A stretch of 64,000 bases of DNA from Mycolicibacterium sp. CBMA 226 (GCF_009729075.1 NZ_VTGY01000019.1:1-64000); one strand, 5' to 3'. Positions 49,081 through 58,991 are shown, counted from the first letter of the stretch. Notes: generated by a model not told the origin, from the sequence alone. Numbers and translations: made by a program.

Positions 49081-50553
49081 CTATTCCAGCCCGGCGGTGC
49101 CGTCGGGTTTGACGGTGATCTTGAGCCCGGCGAGGTCCTCGTGGGTGCTGGCCTCGGCTTGCGATGCATCGGTGATCACCGCGAGCGCCCGGCTGCCGCT
49201 GGGCGTGCGGACGGCGACGAACACCTTCTCCGGGGCACCCTCGCGGGTCACCGGCGTCGTCCACGTCTCCACCGTGCCCGTGCCGGACCAGTCGTTCTCG
49301 GCGGCCGCGGTAGGTTCGGCGTCCACCGCCGATTGCACGTCCTCCCAACGGAACTCATATGCCGGCGGCTGCGTGCTGTAGACGCCGAAGCTGTGCTTGG
49401 TCAGATAGCCGCCGTTGGCGGTGACGAGGCCAATCTGACCCGGATTGGCCGTCAGTCGCTCAGCCATGGTGGCGATGGAATGCGAGACATAGTTGTTCCA
49501 CGGCCCGCCGGCGAACGTCAGACCACCGGTCACCGTCAGTGGCCGCGCCGGATCATCGAGCGCCAGACCGAGCTCACGGGCGGCGACCTGCACCGCCGAC
49601 GGGAAGCACGAGTACACATCCACCGCATCGACAGCGTCGACACCCAGCCCGGTCAGCTGCAGCACCCGGCGGCCCGCGATCCGAATCGCGGGCGACCCCG
49701 AGAAGCTCGCCCGCTCCCCGATCAGGTAGCTGTCATGCGCGTCGGTGCCGGCGTACGGGAAAACCCACCGGTCCTTCGGGATCTGCAGCGCTTCGGCCTT
49801 GGCTACCGACGTCAGGATCAGGGCCGCGCCTTGGTCGACCATGTTGTTGGAGTTCATCAGCTTGGTGTACGGCCAGCTGATCATCCGATTGTCCGGGCCG
49901 GGCTGCCAGATCTGCTCGGCAGGCACCGCGTCCCGGCTCCAGGCATGCGGATTACCAGCTGCCACATCACTGAACCGCGCCCACAGCCCACCGATCCGGC
50001 GCCGGTGCTGATCGAGTGTCTCCCCCGCCGCGATCCGTAGCGCCTGCTCGAACATCGGGTAGACGTGCGACGGCGCCACCAATCCAATCCGGAGTTCGGC
50101 GGGTCCGGCCATGGTGAACTCGGGGTCGCTGGGCGCCATCGGGACGGACTCTTCCTGCTCGGTCCCGACCAGCCGCTCACCCCGGGCCTTCAAACGCGTC
50201 CGTGTCCGCCAGGTTTCGCCGCCGGCGATCAGCACCACGTCAATGCGGCCCTGCTGAATGTCCAGGCCCGCCTGGTTCACCAGCGACTGCGGCACATTGC
50301 CGCCGATCGGGGTGTAGCGCGTGACGGCGTCGGGTGCGCCGATGCGCTGGGCCAGCAACAGACCGGGGTCTCGGTAGCGCACCGACAGCAGGTTGACGAT
50401 CCGCACGGCGTCGACCGCCTCCAGGACGCGGGCGTCCGCGGCCGCACGGGCCGCGGCTTCCATCAGGTCGACAGGCTCGCTGCCCGGGTTCTCGTCGTAC
50501 TGGTTGACCTGGCCGTAGCCGACGAGCACCGGGGTTCTGGGATCAAGTGACAC
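49081..50553 (-). CDS. Thiolase-fold acetyl-CoA acetyltransferase-like protein
   Basis: The GTG at 50553, preceded by GAAGAGGAAAC, gives 490 aa. The thiolase fold is visible from PVLVGYGQVNQYDENPGSEP. VDVYSCFPSAVQ supplies a cysteine and GGPWNNYVSHSIATM a histidine at the usual late positions, followed by an extension of about 100 residues (DVQSAVDAEPTAAAEN). It belongs with mycobacterial SCP-x/lipid-carrier thiolases, some of which are retro-aldolases and not thiolases. It shares a divergent control region holding a long hairpin with the acyl-CoA dehydrogenase operon at 50801. Confidence 0.82.
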   Translation of the reverse strand: MSLDPRTPVLVGYGQVNQYDENPGSEPVDLMEAAARAAADARVLEAVDAVRIVNLLSVRYRDPGLLLAQRIGAPDAVTRYTPIGGNVPQSLVNQAGLDIQQGRIDVVLIAGGETWRTRTRLKARGERLVGTEQEESVPMAPSDPEFTMAGPAELRIGLVAPSHVYPMFEQALRIAAGETLDQHRRRIGGLWARFSDVAAGNPHAWSRDAVPAEQIWQPGPDNRMISWPYTKLMNSNNMVDQGAALILTSVAKAEALQIPKDRWVFPYAGTDAHDSYLIGERASFSGSPAIRIAGRRVLQLTGLGVDAVDAVDVYSCFPSAVQVAARELGLALDDPARPLTVTGGLTFAGGPWNNYVSHSIATMAERLTANPGQIGLVTANGGYLTKHSFGVYSTQPPAYEFRWEDVQSAVDAEPTAAAENDWSGTGTVETWTTPVTREGAPEKVFVAVRTPSGSRALAVITDASQAEASTHEDLAGLKITVKPDGTAGLE

Positions 50554-50660
50554 TGACGTTTCCTCTTCTGGCGCCGGACCTTCTCCGGAATACCTCCACC
50601 TTGGCGGCCTGTGGGCGGCACTGTAAACGACCAGAGCGGAAACCAGCACATGAGCGTTCG

Positions 50661-50694
50661 GGACATCTGATCGCCCCAGGGGCCGCAGATGTCC
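50661..50694. promoter_or_regulatory. Nested hairpin in the divergent control region
   Basis: GGACATCTG (50661-50669) pairs with CAGATGTCC (50686-50694), and inside them GCCCC-A-GGGGC (50673-50683) is itself a perfect palindrome. The position, between the GTG at 50553 and the ATG at 50801, suits an operator of the LysR protein encoded at the end of the operon (55502) or a structured leader. Confidence 0.6.
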
Positions 50695-50800
50695 TCAACG
50701 GAAACGCGTAGGTGTCGCACAATGCGATTTACAGAGCGGCGGCGACAGCATTGCATGGAACTGACAGGTGCATGGACCAGACATGCAGAAGGGTGAACAC

Positions 50801-51904
50801 ATGACGATGAGCGTGGCCGAACGCGCCGAACTCGCCGCGGCAGTCAAAGACCTGCTCGGTGAGCATTGCACCGAAGCCGACGTCCGCCGAGTCATGGACA
50901 CCGACGACGGATTCGATCGCGACCTGTGGAACAAGTTGGCGGACCAGGGCGTCGCGGGTCTGATCGTCGACCCCGAATACGGCGGCGTCGGGTTGGGAGC
51001 GCAGGAGTTGGAGGCGGTCGCCGAGGCCACCGGTGCGGCGTTGCTGCCCGCCCCGTTCCTATCGAGTGCGGTTTTCGCCACCGCGCTGATTCAGGCCGCC
51101 GGCTCTGATGAGGACAAAGCGCGGCTCTTGCCTGGGTTGGCCGAGGGTTCCTCGATCGCCACCGTGGCAGCCACCGGTCCCCGTGGCACGTGGGCGCCCG
51201 ACGGCGTTGCAGTGCAGGCAGTCGTGCACGGTGCGGAATACCGGCTCACCGGCGGCGCGCACTATGTGCTCGACGGGCAGATCGCCGACGTCATCATCGT
51301 TGTCGCGAAGGCCGACGAGGGCGTCGCGATCTTCGAGGTCGACCCAGACGCACCCGGCTTGGACCGCACCGCCGCAACAGTTTTCGACCCCACCGTCCGG
51401 CTGTCGACGTTCACCTTCGACCGGACCCCGGCCCGTCGCCTCGGCACCGGCGGCTGGGCCGCCGTCGAACACGCGCTGTCTCTCGCGGTGATTGCCCTCG
51501 CCGGGGAACAGGTGGGTGGTGCCCGACACCTGTTCGACATCACCGTCGAATACCTCAAGACCCGCATCCAATTCGGCCGCCCCATCGGCAGCTTCCAGGC
51601 GATCAAGCACATGGCCGCCGATCTGTTGCTGGAAGTCGAATCCGCCACCTCGGCCGCGCAGCATGCCGCCGCCCAATTCGATGCCGACCCAACTGGCGCA
51701 GACGGTGCCGTCGCATTGGCCGGATTCGCCTGTGCGGAGGCGTATCACACCACCGCCATGCAGTCGATCCAGATGCACGGAGGTATCGGCTTCACCTGGG
51801 AACATCCCGCACATCTGTTCCTGCGCCGGGCCCGCACCGGGCGTCAGTTGTTCGGCAGCTCACGTGATCACCGTGAGCGCTACCTAGCATCGAAGGGGGC
51901 CTGA
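50801..51904 (+). CDS. Acyl-CoA dehydrogenase, short subunit
   Basis: The ATG at 50801 lies 6 nt after GAAGGGTG; another ATG two codons on is possible. The product of 367 aa has YGGVGLGAQELEAVAEATG in the N-domain, a divergent beta domain, and KTRIQFGRPIGSFQAIKH and MHGGIGFTWEHPAHLFLRRA in the C-domain. The shortened middle and the coupled larger partner at 51906 point to a heteromeric FadE pair, as at 23462-25677. The same architecture occurring twice in one window suggests related, bulky polycyclic acyl-CoA substrates. Confidence 0.9.
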   Translation: MTMSVAERAELAAAVKDLLGEHCTEADVRRVMDTDDGFDRDLWNKLADQGVAGLIVDPEYGGVGLGAQELEAVAEATGAALLPAPFLSSAVFATALIQAAGSDEDKARLLPGLAEGSSIATVAATGPRGTWAPDGVAVQAVVHGAEYRLTGGAHYVLDGQIADVIIVVAKADEGVAIFEVDPDAPGLDRTAATVFDPTVRLSTFTFDRTPARRLGTGGWAAVEHALSLAVIALAGEQVGGARHLFDITVEYLKTRIQFGRPIGSFQAIKHMAADLLLEVESATSAAQHAAAQFDADPTGADGAVALAGFACAEAYHTTAMQSIQMHGGIGFTWEHPAHLFLRRARTGRQLFGSSRDHRERYLASKGA

Positions 51905-51905
51905 C

Positions 51906-53099
51906 ATGACCACCACGGCACCGTCTGCCGACGATCTGCGCACCGAGGTACGCGCCTGGCTCACGGAGAACTGGACCGCACTGCCGCCGTCGGACGATCC
52001 ATGGGTCAGCTCGCCTGAGGAAATCGCCTGGCGGGAAAAGGTTCTCGATGCCGGCTACGCCGTACCGACGTATCCGGCCGACTGGTTCGGCCGCGGCTAC
52101 CCGAGCAAGCTCGCCGCAGTGATCCACCAGGAGTTCCGCGCCGCCAAGGCCCCAGGCGCCTGCCAGGACAAGCACAACATCCCTGCCAACACCTTGTTCG
52201 CGTTCGGCTCGGACGAGTTGAAACACGAACTGCTGCGCGACTTTCTGACCGGAGCGGCGCGGACCTGCCTGCTCTACAGCGAACCCGGCGCGGGATCCGA
52301 TCTGGCCGGGGTGAGCACCACGGCAGTGCGCGACGGCGACCGCTGGGTGGTCACCGGCCAGAAGGTGTGGACCTCCGGTGCGGCGACGTCGGAGTACGGC
52401 CTCCTCATTGCGCGCACCGACTGGGATGCGCCCAAACACAAAGGCATGAGCTACTTCATCATCCCGATGCGACAGTCCGGCATCGAAGTGCGACCACTGG
52501 TCCAGATCACCGGTGAATCGCATTTCAACGAGGTGTTCATCTCCGATGCCACTGTCCCGCACGCGAATCTCATTGGCGGAGAAGGCAATGGCTGGCGGGT
52601 ACTGCAGACCGCACTCGCATACGAACGTTCCATCATGGGTGACGGTGGGCGTGGATCGCGCAACAAGTCGAAGGCCGACAGTCTGGTCGAACTGGCCCGC
52701 GAGCACCGACGACTCGACGACGCCGCGCTGCGAGAGAGGCTGGCGAACGTCCTGGCGTTGCGGGAACTCAACCGGCTCAACAATCTTCGCGCCAAGGCGT
52801 CCACCAGCCAGGGCACATCGAGTTCGATCATGTCGCTGGGAAAGCTCGCGATGTCGCGAATCCTGCATGCGGAGGCCGCGTTGAAGACCGACATCATCGG
52901 GACCGAATCACTGTTGGCGGGCCCGGACAACCCTGAGGCCGACGACGTGAACTTCCTGTCCCTCAACGCGTTCTTCACGTCGATCGGCGGTGGCACCGAC
53001 CAGATCCAGCGCACCATCATCGGGGAACGCGTACTGGGGCTCGCAAAGGAGCCCGAGACCGACCGCGACATCCCGTTCCGGCAGGCGCGACGCAGTTGA
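51906..53099 (+). CDS. Acyl-CoA dehydrogenase, long subunit
   Basis: This 397-aa protein starts one base after the previous stop. It shows YSEPGAGSDLAGVSTTAVRDG, TGQKVWTSGA, ESHFNEVFISDATVP and a C-terminal TSIGGGTDQIQRTIIGERVLG loop. These are the features of the FadE members that bind the acyl chain in mycobacterial alpha2beta2 enzymes. It would dehydrogenate a CoA thioester and pass electrons to ETF. Its stop overlaps the TTG start of the CoA-transferase-like gene. Confidence 0.92.
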   Translation: MTTTAPSADDLRTEVRAWLTENWTALPPSDDPWVSSPEEIAWREKVLDAGYAVPTYPADWFGRGYPSKLAAVIHQEFRAAKAPGACQDKHNIPANTLFAFGSDELKHELLRDFLTGAARTCLLYSEPGAGSDLAGVSTTAVRDGDRWVVTGQKVWTSGAATSEYGLLIARTDWDAPKHKGMSYFIIPMRQSGIEVRPLVQITGESHFNEVFISDATVPHANLIGGEGNGWRVLQTALAYERSIMGDGGRGSRNKSKADSLVELAREHRRLDDAALRERLANVLALRELNRLNNLRAKASTSQGTSSSIMSLGKLAMSRILHAEAALKTDIIGTESLLAGPDNPEADDVNFLSLNAFFTSIGGGTDQIQRTIIGERVLGLAKEPETDRDIPFRQARRS

Positions 53100-55489
53100 C
53101 GAACACGGCCTACGACCCGCCGCTCGCCGGGATCGAGATTCTCGATCTCACCGCCGGCCCCATCACGGCTGTCGGCCGGCTGCTGGCCGACCTCGGCGCC
53201 CACGTCACGACGGTCAACCTGGCCGGCGTGACGGCGCCCGACTCTGTCGGACCCAACATCGACGGCATACCGATCGGCACGGCCATCAACCGTCTCGGCA
53301 TCCCAGCAGTCCACATCGATGCGTCGACACCGGCCGGCCAGCAGTCATGGGCTGCGATGTTGGCGACCGCCGACATCCTCATCGAGAACACGCGCCCGGA
53401 TTCGGAAGCCGAAAAATCCCTGGCAGTCAGGCAGATTCACGCTGACCATCCGGCGTTGGTCATCCTCTCCATCAGTGACTTCGGTCGCGATACGCGTTAT
53501 CGGGGCTGGCAGGCCACCACACCTGTGCTGCACGCCTTGACCAGCGAACTGTCCCGCTCGGGCATCCCCGGACAGGCGCCGCTGGTGCCACCGAGCGCCG
53601 ACCTGCCGTATCACGTCGCCGCGGCGCAGGCCGCGTTCTTCGCGCTCTGCGTGTATCTCGATCGGTTACGCACGGGCACAGGTGATCTCATTGATTTCGC
53701 GGTACTCGAGGGAGCGATGCAGACCCTCGACCCACCGTTCGGTACTGCGGGCAGTGCGGCGGCAGGCGTGCCCATCAGCGAACAGAAGCGGAACTGGGTT
53801 GCCGAGCAGCAGCGCTATCCGATCTTCAAATGCAAGGACGGCCACGTCCGCATGTGCGTACTGGCAAAACGCCAGTGGCAGGGCATGTTCGAGTGGATGG
53901 GGCGCCCGGAAGAATTCGCCGACCCGAAGTTCAACAGCCTCCGCGAGCGTTTCGCGTCGGCGACGTTGTTCGGGGCCATCGAGGATTTCTGTGCCGACAA
54001 GACCCGCGCGGAGCTCGAACTCGCGGGGCAACGGCACGGTGTGCCGACGGCGGCGGTGCTGAGCCTGGCCGAGGCGCTGTCCACGGAACAGGTTGCCGCG
54101 CGCGGCTTCTTCCGCGAGACGGAGCTCTCTCCCGGGCTGGCGGCACCGGTGCCGGTCGGCGTGGTCGAGATCGACGGGCACCGGGCCAGCGCTCTGAACA
54201 TCGACGCACCGAAGCACCGGCGCCGTCGCGATGCCCCCACCCTCTCGGCGCGCGACCGCGGCGATCTCGGACTGCCACTGGAGGGGCTGCGCGTCCTGGA
54301 CCTCGGCGTCATCGTCGTCGGCAGCGACACCGGGCGCCTGTTCGCCGACCTCGGCGCCGACGTCGTGAAGATCGAGAATTCTGCCTTCCCGGACGGGCTG
54401 CGCATCAGCCTCACCCGGATGACGCAGGCCTACGCCGCCGGCCACCGGAACAAGCGGTCGATCGGGATCGACCTGCGGTCCGAGGAAGGCCGGGCCCTCG
54501 CCCACCAGCTGGTGGCGCAGTCCGACGTCGTCCTGAGCAACTTCAAACCCGGTGTGGCAGCGGCACTCGGCATGGATTTCGCCACGCTGCAGCAGATCAA
54601 TCCGCGCATCGTCGTCGTCGACAGCTCGGCATACGGCCCGAGCGGGCCGTGGGCCAAACGGCTGGGTTACGGGCCGTTGGTTCGCGCCGCGGCAGGCTTC
54701 ACAAAGTTGTGGACCTACCCGGACGACCCCGATACCTTCTGCGACACCGTCACGGTCTACCCCGATCACGTGGCGGCGCGGATCGGCGCGCTGAGTGCGG
54801 TCGCGCTGCTGCTGCGCCGCGAGCGCAGCGGTGGCGGTGGATCGGCGAGCATCGCGCAGTCGGAGGTGATGCTCAGTCACCTGGCCGACGATATCGCCGG
54901 TGAGGTACTCACCCGTCGCGGTCATGCTCGCGATGGCCGGCCGGCTCGCGACGCACCCTGGGGCCTGTTTCCGGGCGCTGGTGACAACACCTGGCTCGCG
55001 GTGACCGTCCGGGATGACGCCGACTGGTCAGCCCTGTGCGCGGTGATCGACCGGCCCGATCTGAGCGCCGATTCGGGGTTGGCTTCGCGGGCCGGGCGGG
55101 ATGCTCAGCGCGCACGGCTCGATGAGGCACTCAGCGCGTGGACGTCCCGGCACGCACCGGCGGATGCGATGGCGCAGTTGCAGTCAGCGGGTGTCCCGGC
55201 CGGGGCCGTGCTGCACGCCGTCGAGGTCCCTACCTGGGACTACTACGCGGAGCGACGGGCGTTCCGCGAGGAACTGCATCCGCACGGGCCGTCACCGTTC
55301 ATGATGGAGAACGTGCAAATCCATGCTGACCTCATCCCCGATCCCTTGCTGGGGCAGGCACCGCTGCTCGGGGAGCAGACCCGCGAGGTCGCGGCCGAAC
55401 TGCTCGGCTTGGACGACGACAGAATCGCCGATCTGATCGCGCGCGCCGTTCTCGAAGTGCCTGCGGCAATGGAACATTCGGGACGGTAA
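53096..55489 (+). CDS. Tandem two-domain CaiB/BaiF (class III) CoA-transferase family protein
   Basis: At 797 aa the protein is twice the family length. The first CaiB/BaiF unit starts with PPLAGIEILDLTAGPITAVGR and spans about residues 1-385; the second starts near 390 with LPLEGLRVLDLGVIVVGSDT and holds ADVVKIEN, NKRSIGIDLRSEEGRALAH and YGPSGPWAK. Class III transferases move CoA between acids and normally assemble as interlocked dimers, so a fused tandem could form the dimer in one chain. The first unit is more degenerate. The TTG start overlaps the FadE stop (TTGA). It would supply CoA thioesters to the FadE pair, which is inferred. Confidence 0.85.
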   Translation: MTNTAYDPPLAGIEILDLTAGPITAVGRLLADLGAHVTTVNLAGVTAPDSVGPNIDGIPIGTAINRLGIPAVHIDASTPAGQQSWAAMLATADILIENTRPDSEAEKSLAVRQIHADHPALVILSISDFGRDTRYRGWQATTPVLHALTSELSRSGIPGQAPLVPPSADLPYHVAAAQAAFFALCVYLDRLRTGTGDLIDFAVLEGAMQTLDPPFGTAGSAAAGVPISEQKRNWVAEQQRYPIFKCKDGHVRMCVLAKRQWQGMFEWMGRPEEFADPKFNSLRERFASATLFGAIEDFCADKTRAELELAGQRHGVPTAAVLSLAEALSTEQVAARGFFRETELSPGLAAPVPVGVVEIDGHRASALNIDAPKHRRRRDAPTLSARDRGDLGLPLEGLRVLDLGVIVVGSDTGRLFADLGADVVKIENSAFPDGLRISLTRMTQAYAAGHRNKRSIGIDLRSEEGRALAHQLVAQSDVVLSNFKPGVAAALGMDFATLQQINPRIVVVDSSAYGPSGPWAKRLGYGPLVRAAAGFTKLWTYPDDPDTFCDTVTVYPDHVAARIGALSAVALLLRRERSGGGGSASIAQSEVMLSHLADDIAGEVLTRRGHARDGRPARDAPWGLFPGAGDNTWLAVTVRDDADWSALCAVIDRPDLSADSGLASRAGRDAQRARLDEALSAWTSRHAPADAMAQLQSAGVPAGAVLHAVEVPTWDYYAERRAFREELHPHGPSPFMMENVQIHADLIPDPLLGQAPLLGEQTREVAAELLGLDDDRIADLIARAVLEVPAAMEHSGR

Positions 55490-55501
55490 CCGACACAACC
55501 C

Positions 55502-56413
55502 ATGGAAATCGACTTCACCCGGCTTCGCTACTTCGTCGCTGTCGCCGAAGAACTGCACTTCAAACGCGCGGCCGACCGGTTGATGATCACCCCGCCGCCG
55601 CTGAGCAAGCAGATCAAATTGCTCGAGCGGGAACTCGGCGGGGACCTGTTCGAGCGGACCTACCACGAGATCCGGCTGACACCGCTGGGCCTCCAACTAC
55701 TGGAGCCGGCGCGCGACATTCTGCGCCGGGTCGAGCAGCTGAAGACCACCGCGTCACGAATCACCCAGGCGAGCAATCCGATTCGCATCGAAGCGACCGC
55801 CTACGCGCCATCGGATTTCCTGGCGAGATTCGAGCAGGCGGTAGCCGGCCTCACGGTGCCCGCCGAGTTCAGCGTGCCCGGGTCTGCGGCCGAAGTGATC
55901 GCCAAGCTCGTCTCCGGACACGCCGACCTCGGTCTGATCCACCTGCCGGCCGCCGACAAGCGCATCCGCCACCGGGTGGTGGCCACATATCCGGGCGCGG
56001 CAGCGGTGCGTTTCGACGACCCACTGGCCGCCAATGACACCATCGCCATCGAGGACCTGCGGGACCGCGACGTCGTGATCGACTTCGCGCGACCCAATCC
56101 CGTCGTCCTGGCTCAGATGACGCGCGGACTGAACCAGCGCGGCGTCACGCGCATCGTGCGGACCGTCGGTCAGCTGGGCGGCGAGCTGGAGATGGCCAGC
56201 CATGTGTTCAACCGATACCTCGTCGCGCTGGTCAGCTATGCGCCGGCCTCGACGCTCGGCCGCATCTTCTCGCCGCCCGAGTTCAAGCTGATCCCCATCG
56301 ACGAAAGCACCTGGGCCCCAGCCAAGATCGCGCTCGCATGGGCGCCGGAACGACTGGGCAACCCGGGCGAGATCGAGGCCGTCGTGGACCAGCTGGCCGC
56401 TGCCCTCGGGTAA
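55502..56413 (+). CDS. LysR-family transcriptional regulator
   Basis: This 303-aa LysR protein has the HTH in residues 1-62 (LRYFVAVAEELHFKRAADRL, then ITPPPLSKQIKLLERELG) and the periplasmic-binding-fold ligand domain after it. It follows the CoA-transferase gene after 12 bases on the same strand, unlike the usual divergent placement. The probable target is the hairpin-bearing region at 50661 that drives its own operon and the thiolase gene. The ligand is unknown. Confidence 0.92.
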   Translation: MEIDFTRLRYFVAVAEELHFKRAADRLMITPPPLSKQIKLLERELGGDLFERTYHEIRLTPLGLQLLEPARDILRRVEQLKTTASRITQASNPIRIEATAYAPSDFLARFEQAVAGLTVPAEFSVPGSAAEVIAKLVSGHADLGLIHLPAADKRIRHRVVATYPGAAAVRFDDPLAANDTIAIEDLRDRDVVIDFARPNPVVLAQMTRGLNQRGVTRIVRTVGQLGGELEMASHVFNRYLVALVSYAPASTLGRIFSPPEFKLIPIDESTWAPAKIALAWAPERLGNPGEIEAVVDQLAAALG

Positions 56414-56496
56414 CCCACACATACCTGTCAGCGCGCGGCGGTACGCTGCCTCGACGCAGAAGCTCCACCAAGGTGGTCCCGGAAGGTGTGGATACC

Positions 56497-56835
56497 GTGC
56501 TCGACGCCGACGATGTGCGCCGTATCGCGCTGTCGCTCCCTGAGACCCGCGAGAAGGAGCGTTGGGGTCATCCGACGTTCGACGTGGCGCGCAAGATGTT
56601 CGTCACCGTGCCCGACGACGAGACCTCTTTTGCGGTGCGCTGCCCCAGGTTTGACCGCGAGGAACTGATCGCTGCCGAACCGCACAAATTCTGGGTACCG
56701 CGACACGAGGCGGCGTCGGCCTGGGTACGGGTGCGGCTGGCGGCTCTCGATGACGTGCAGGAACTGACCGATATCCTCACCGACTCATGGCGATTGGCCG
56801 CCCCGAGCCGGCTCACCGAGCAGAAGCAGGTCTAA
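56497..56835 (+). CDS. MmcQ/YjbR-family protein
   Basis: The GTG at 56497, 10 nt after GGAAGG, gives 112 aa beginning VLDADDVRRIALSLPETREK, with ERWGHPTFDVARKMF and a final DILTDSWRLAAP helix. This is the small CyaY-like fold of the MmcQ/YjbR family (DUF419), sometimes called DNA-binding without firm proof. No partner is evident. A longer frame upstream overlaps the LysR gene and is not credible. Confidence 0.82.
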   Translation: MLDADDVRRIALSLPETREKERWGHPTFDVARKMFVTVPDDETSFAVRCPRFDREELIAAEPHKFWVPRHEAASAWVRVRLAALDDVQELTDILTDSWRLAAPSRLTEQKQV

Positions 56836-56883
56836 TCCGGAAATGCCCACGTGACCGTGTGACGCCGCGGCTAGGCTCACTTC

Positions 56884-57411
56884 GTGTCCGCGATCCTGAT
56901 CAAGCACCCCGTCGTCGACGGCGTTTTGGACTCCTTCGGGGACGCCCTCGGGGCTGATGCGGGCCGTTACCGGAACCACGTCTACCGCGCTCTGAACTAT
57001 CAGAGAAAGCTGCTCGGGCTGAGCGCGGTTCCCGATGCCATCGCGTTGGCGTGGGCAGTGCACGATATCGGCGTGTGGACGACCAGCTGGGACTACATCG
57101 CCCCGTCGGCGGCGCAGGTCGACGTGCTGGCGCCCCGATACGGCATCAATGACGTCGCCCGGGTGCGGCTGATGGTGGAATTGCACCACAAGGTGCGGCC
57201 GTACCGGCAGGACGATTGGGTCGAGACGTTCCGGGTGGCCGATCGGATCGATGTCTCCCTCGGCCTGCTTCCCGGCATGCTGACGCGCGTGGAGATCAGA
57301 GAGGTGGTCGAGGCGTTCCCGTACGACGGCTTCCATAACCTGTTGGTCCGCACCGCGGCGGCCTGGACGGCGAAGCACCCGCTGCGGCCCATGCCGATGA
57401 TGCGTTGGTGA
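56884..57411 (+). CDS. HD-domain protein
   Basis: This 175-aa protein starts at a GTG. It contains HVYRALNYQRKLLG, then AWAVHDIGVWTTSWDY (the HD pair at about 60-61) and VELHHKVRPYR, which gives the further histidines of a metal-dependent phosphohydrolase domain. The final conserved Asp may be in FRVADRIDVS. The substrate is unknown, and small stand-alone HD proteins of this kind are common in actinobacteria. It converges with the EthA-like gene. Confidence 0.8.
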   Translation: MSAILIKHPVVDGVLDSFGDALGADAGRYRNHVYRALNYQRKLLGLSAVPDAIALAWAVHDIGVWTTSWDYIAPSAAQVDVLAPRYGINDVARVRLMVELHHKVRPYRQDDWVETFRVADRIDVSLGLLPGMLTRVEIREVVEAFPYDGFHNLLVRTAAAWTAKHPLRPMPMMRW

Positions 57412-57467
57412 GTGTCAGCGACCGACCGGCATTTGCTTGCGGTGCCACTCGTGGCGCCGAGGGCAGA

Positions 57468-58937
57468 TCAGACCCGCTGCGCCACCCGCCCGAACACCAT
57501 GGATTCTTCGATGCGGTCGAACCGGTGGTCGATGACGTCGAGCACGTAGTTGTGGCGGACGTGCCATGGGCGATGCGTGCCGGACTTGGGCAGCGCGTGC
57601 GGGTTGCGGTTGATGTAGCCGGCGTCGAGGTCGAAGGTCTTCTTCTCGACCATCGGGACGTCACCCAGGTGCGGGTAGGCGTGGGTGTAACCGTGAGAGT
57701 CCATGTACGCCACCAGTTTTGCGAACGCACGTGCAGTCATGTCGGCGCGCAAGGTCCACGATGCGTTGGTGTAGCCCAGGCACCATGCCATGTTCGGCAC
57801 GTCCTCGAGGAGGAACTCCTTGTACACGTAGCGGTCTGACGGTGTGATTGCGACTCCGTCGACCGACAGGGAGATGCCGCCGAGGGCCTGCAACTCCAGT
57901 CCTGTCGCGGTGACGATGATGTCGGCGTCAATGCGCCCACCGGATTTCAGCACGATGCCGGTGGCGTCGACGTGAGAGATGTGGTCGGTGACGACCTCAG
58001 CGCGGCCGTCACCGATGGCGGCGAAAATGTCCCGGTCGAGCACCGCGCAGAGGCGTTGATCCCACGGATCGTATTTCGGGTTGAAGTGCACATCCACCGG
58101 GTAGCCCGGCGGCAGCGCGGCCATGGCCCGATTGCGGATGAGGCGGCGACCGCCCTTGGGGAACTTGCGCAGCAGGTTGTAGCTCAGCACCCCGATGAGC
58201 ACGTTCCGGAACCACACGATGCGGTGAGCGATCTTGCCCGGCAACAGCTTCCGGATCAGGTTGACCATCGGGTCGATCTGCCACTGCGACATCAGGTAGG
58301 TGGGCGACCGCTGCAGCATGGTCACCTTCGCGGCGGTCTTCGCCATGGCGGGCACCAGGCTGATGGCGGTGGCACCACTGCCGATCACCACCACCTTCTT
58401 GCCGGTGTAATCCAGTGCCTCCGGCCAGAACTGCGGATGGACGACGTCGCCCGTGAACGCGTCGATGCCGGGGAAATCGGGGGTGTACCCCTGGTCGTAG
58501 TTGTAGTAGCCGGTGCCGCAGAACAGGAATCGGGCGCGGTAGGACCTGGGCTCGCCGTTCTGCACTGTCTGCACCGTCCAGGTGTCGGTCGTCGAATCCC
58601 AGTCGGCCGACTGCACATGGGTGTTGAAGGTGATGTGACGGTCGATGCCGTGCGTGTGCGCCGCGGTGGTCAGGTACTCGCGGATGTGGTCGCCGTCGGC
58701 GATGTTCTCCGGCCGGGTCCACGGCTGGTACGGGAAGCTCAGCGTGAAAATGTCGCTGTCCGAGCGAATTCCGGGGTAGCGGAACAGATCCCAGGTGCCG
58801 CCGATACGTGCCCGTCGCTCCAGGATCGCGTAGGTGGTCTGGGGGTTGCGTTGGTGCAGCCGATATGCGGCGCCGATGCCGGAGATGCCGGCACCGATGA
58901 TCAGCACATCAACGAACTCGCTGTCGCTACCCGTCAT
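57468..58937 (-). CDS. Baeyer-Villiger monooxygenase, EthA-like
   Basis: This 489-aa protein has exactly the length of EthA. The FAD motif GAGISG is at 15-20, followed by ERRARIGGTWDLFRYPGIRSDSD (the family signature, read in two pieces). The fingerprint F-T-G-x3-H-x3-W is at 161-171, and the NADPH motif GSGATA at 186-191. EthA-type enzymes oxidise ketones and thioamides. It is the second BVMO of the window, without the N-terminal extension of the one at 16519. An alpha/beta hydrolase gene upstream on the same strand could cleave the ester product. Confidence 0.93.
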   Translation of the reverse strand: MTGSDSEFVDVLIIGAGISGIGAAYRLHQRNPQTTYAILERRARIGGTWDLFRYPGIRSDSDIFTLSFPYQPWTRPENIADGDHIREYLTTAAHTHGIDRHITFNTHVQSADWDSTTDTWTVQTVQNGEPRSYRARFLFCGTGYYNYDQGYTPDFPGIDAFTGDVVHPQFWPEALDYTGKKVVVIGSGATAISLVPAMAKTAAKVTMLQRSPTYLMSQWQIDPMVNLIRKLLPGKIAHRIVWFRNVLIGVLSYNLLRKFPKGGRRLIRNRAMAALPPGYPVDVHFNPKYDPWDQRLCAVLDRDIFAAIGDGRAEVVTDHISHVDATGIVLKSGGRIDADIIVTATGLELQALGGISLSVDGVAITPSDRYVYKEFLLEDVPNMAWCLGYTNASWTLRADMTARAFAKLVAYMDSHGYTHAYPHLGDVPMVEKKTFDLDAGYINRNPHALPKSGTHRPWHVRHNYVLDVIDHRFDRIEESMVFGRVAQRV

Positions 58938-58991
58938 GAATTTCCCTCGATCTATCCGGTACCGCCGGTTCCACCTTAGGGCATCTCGGTC

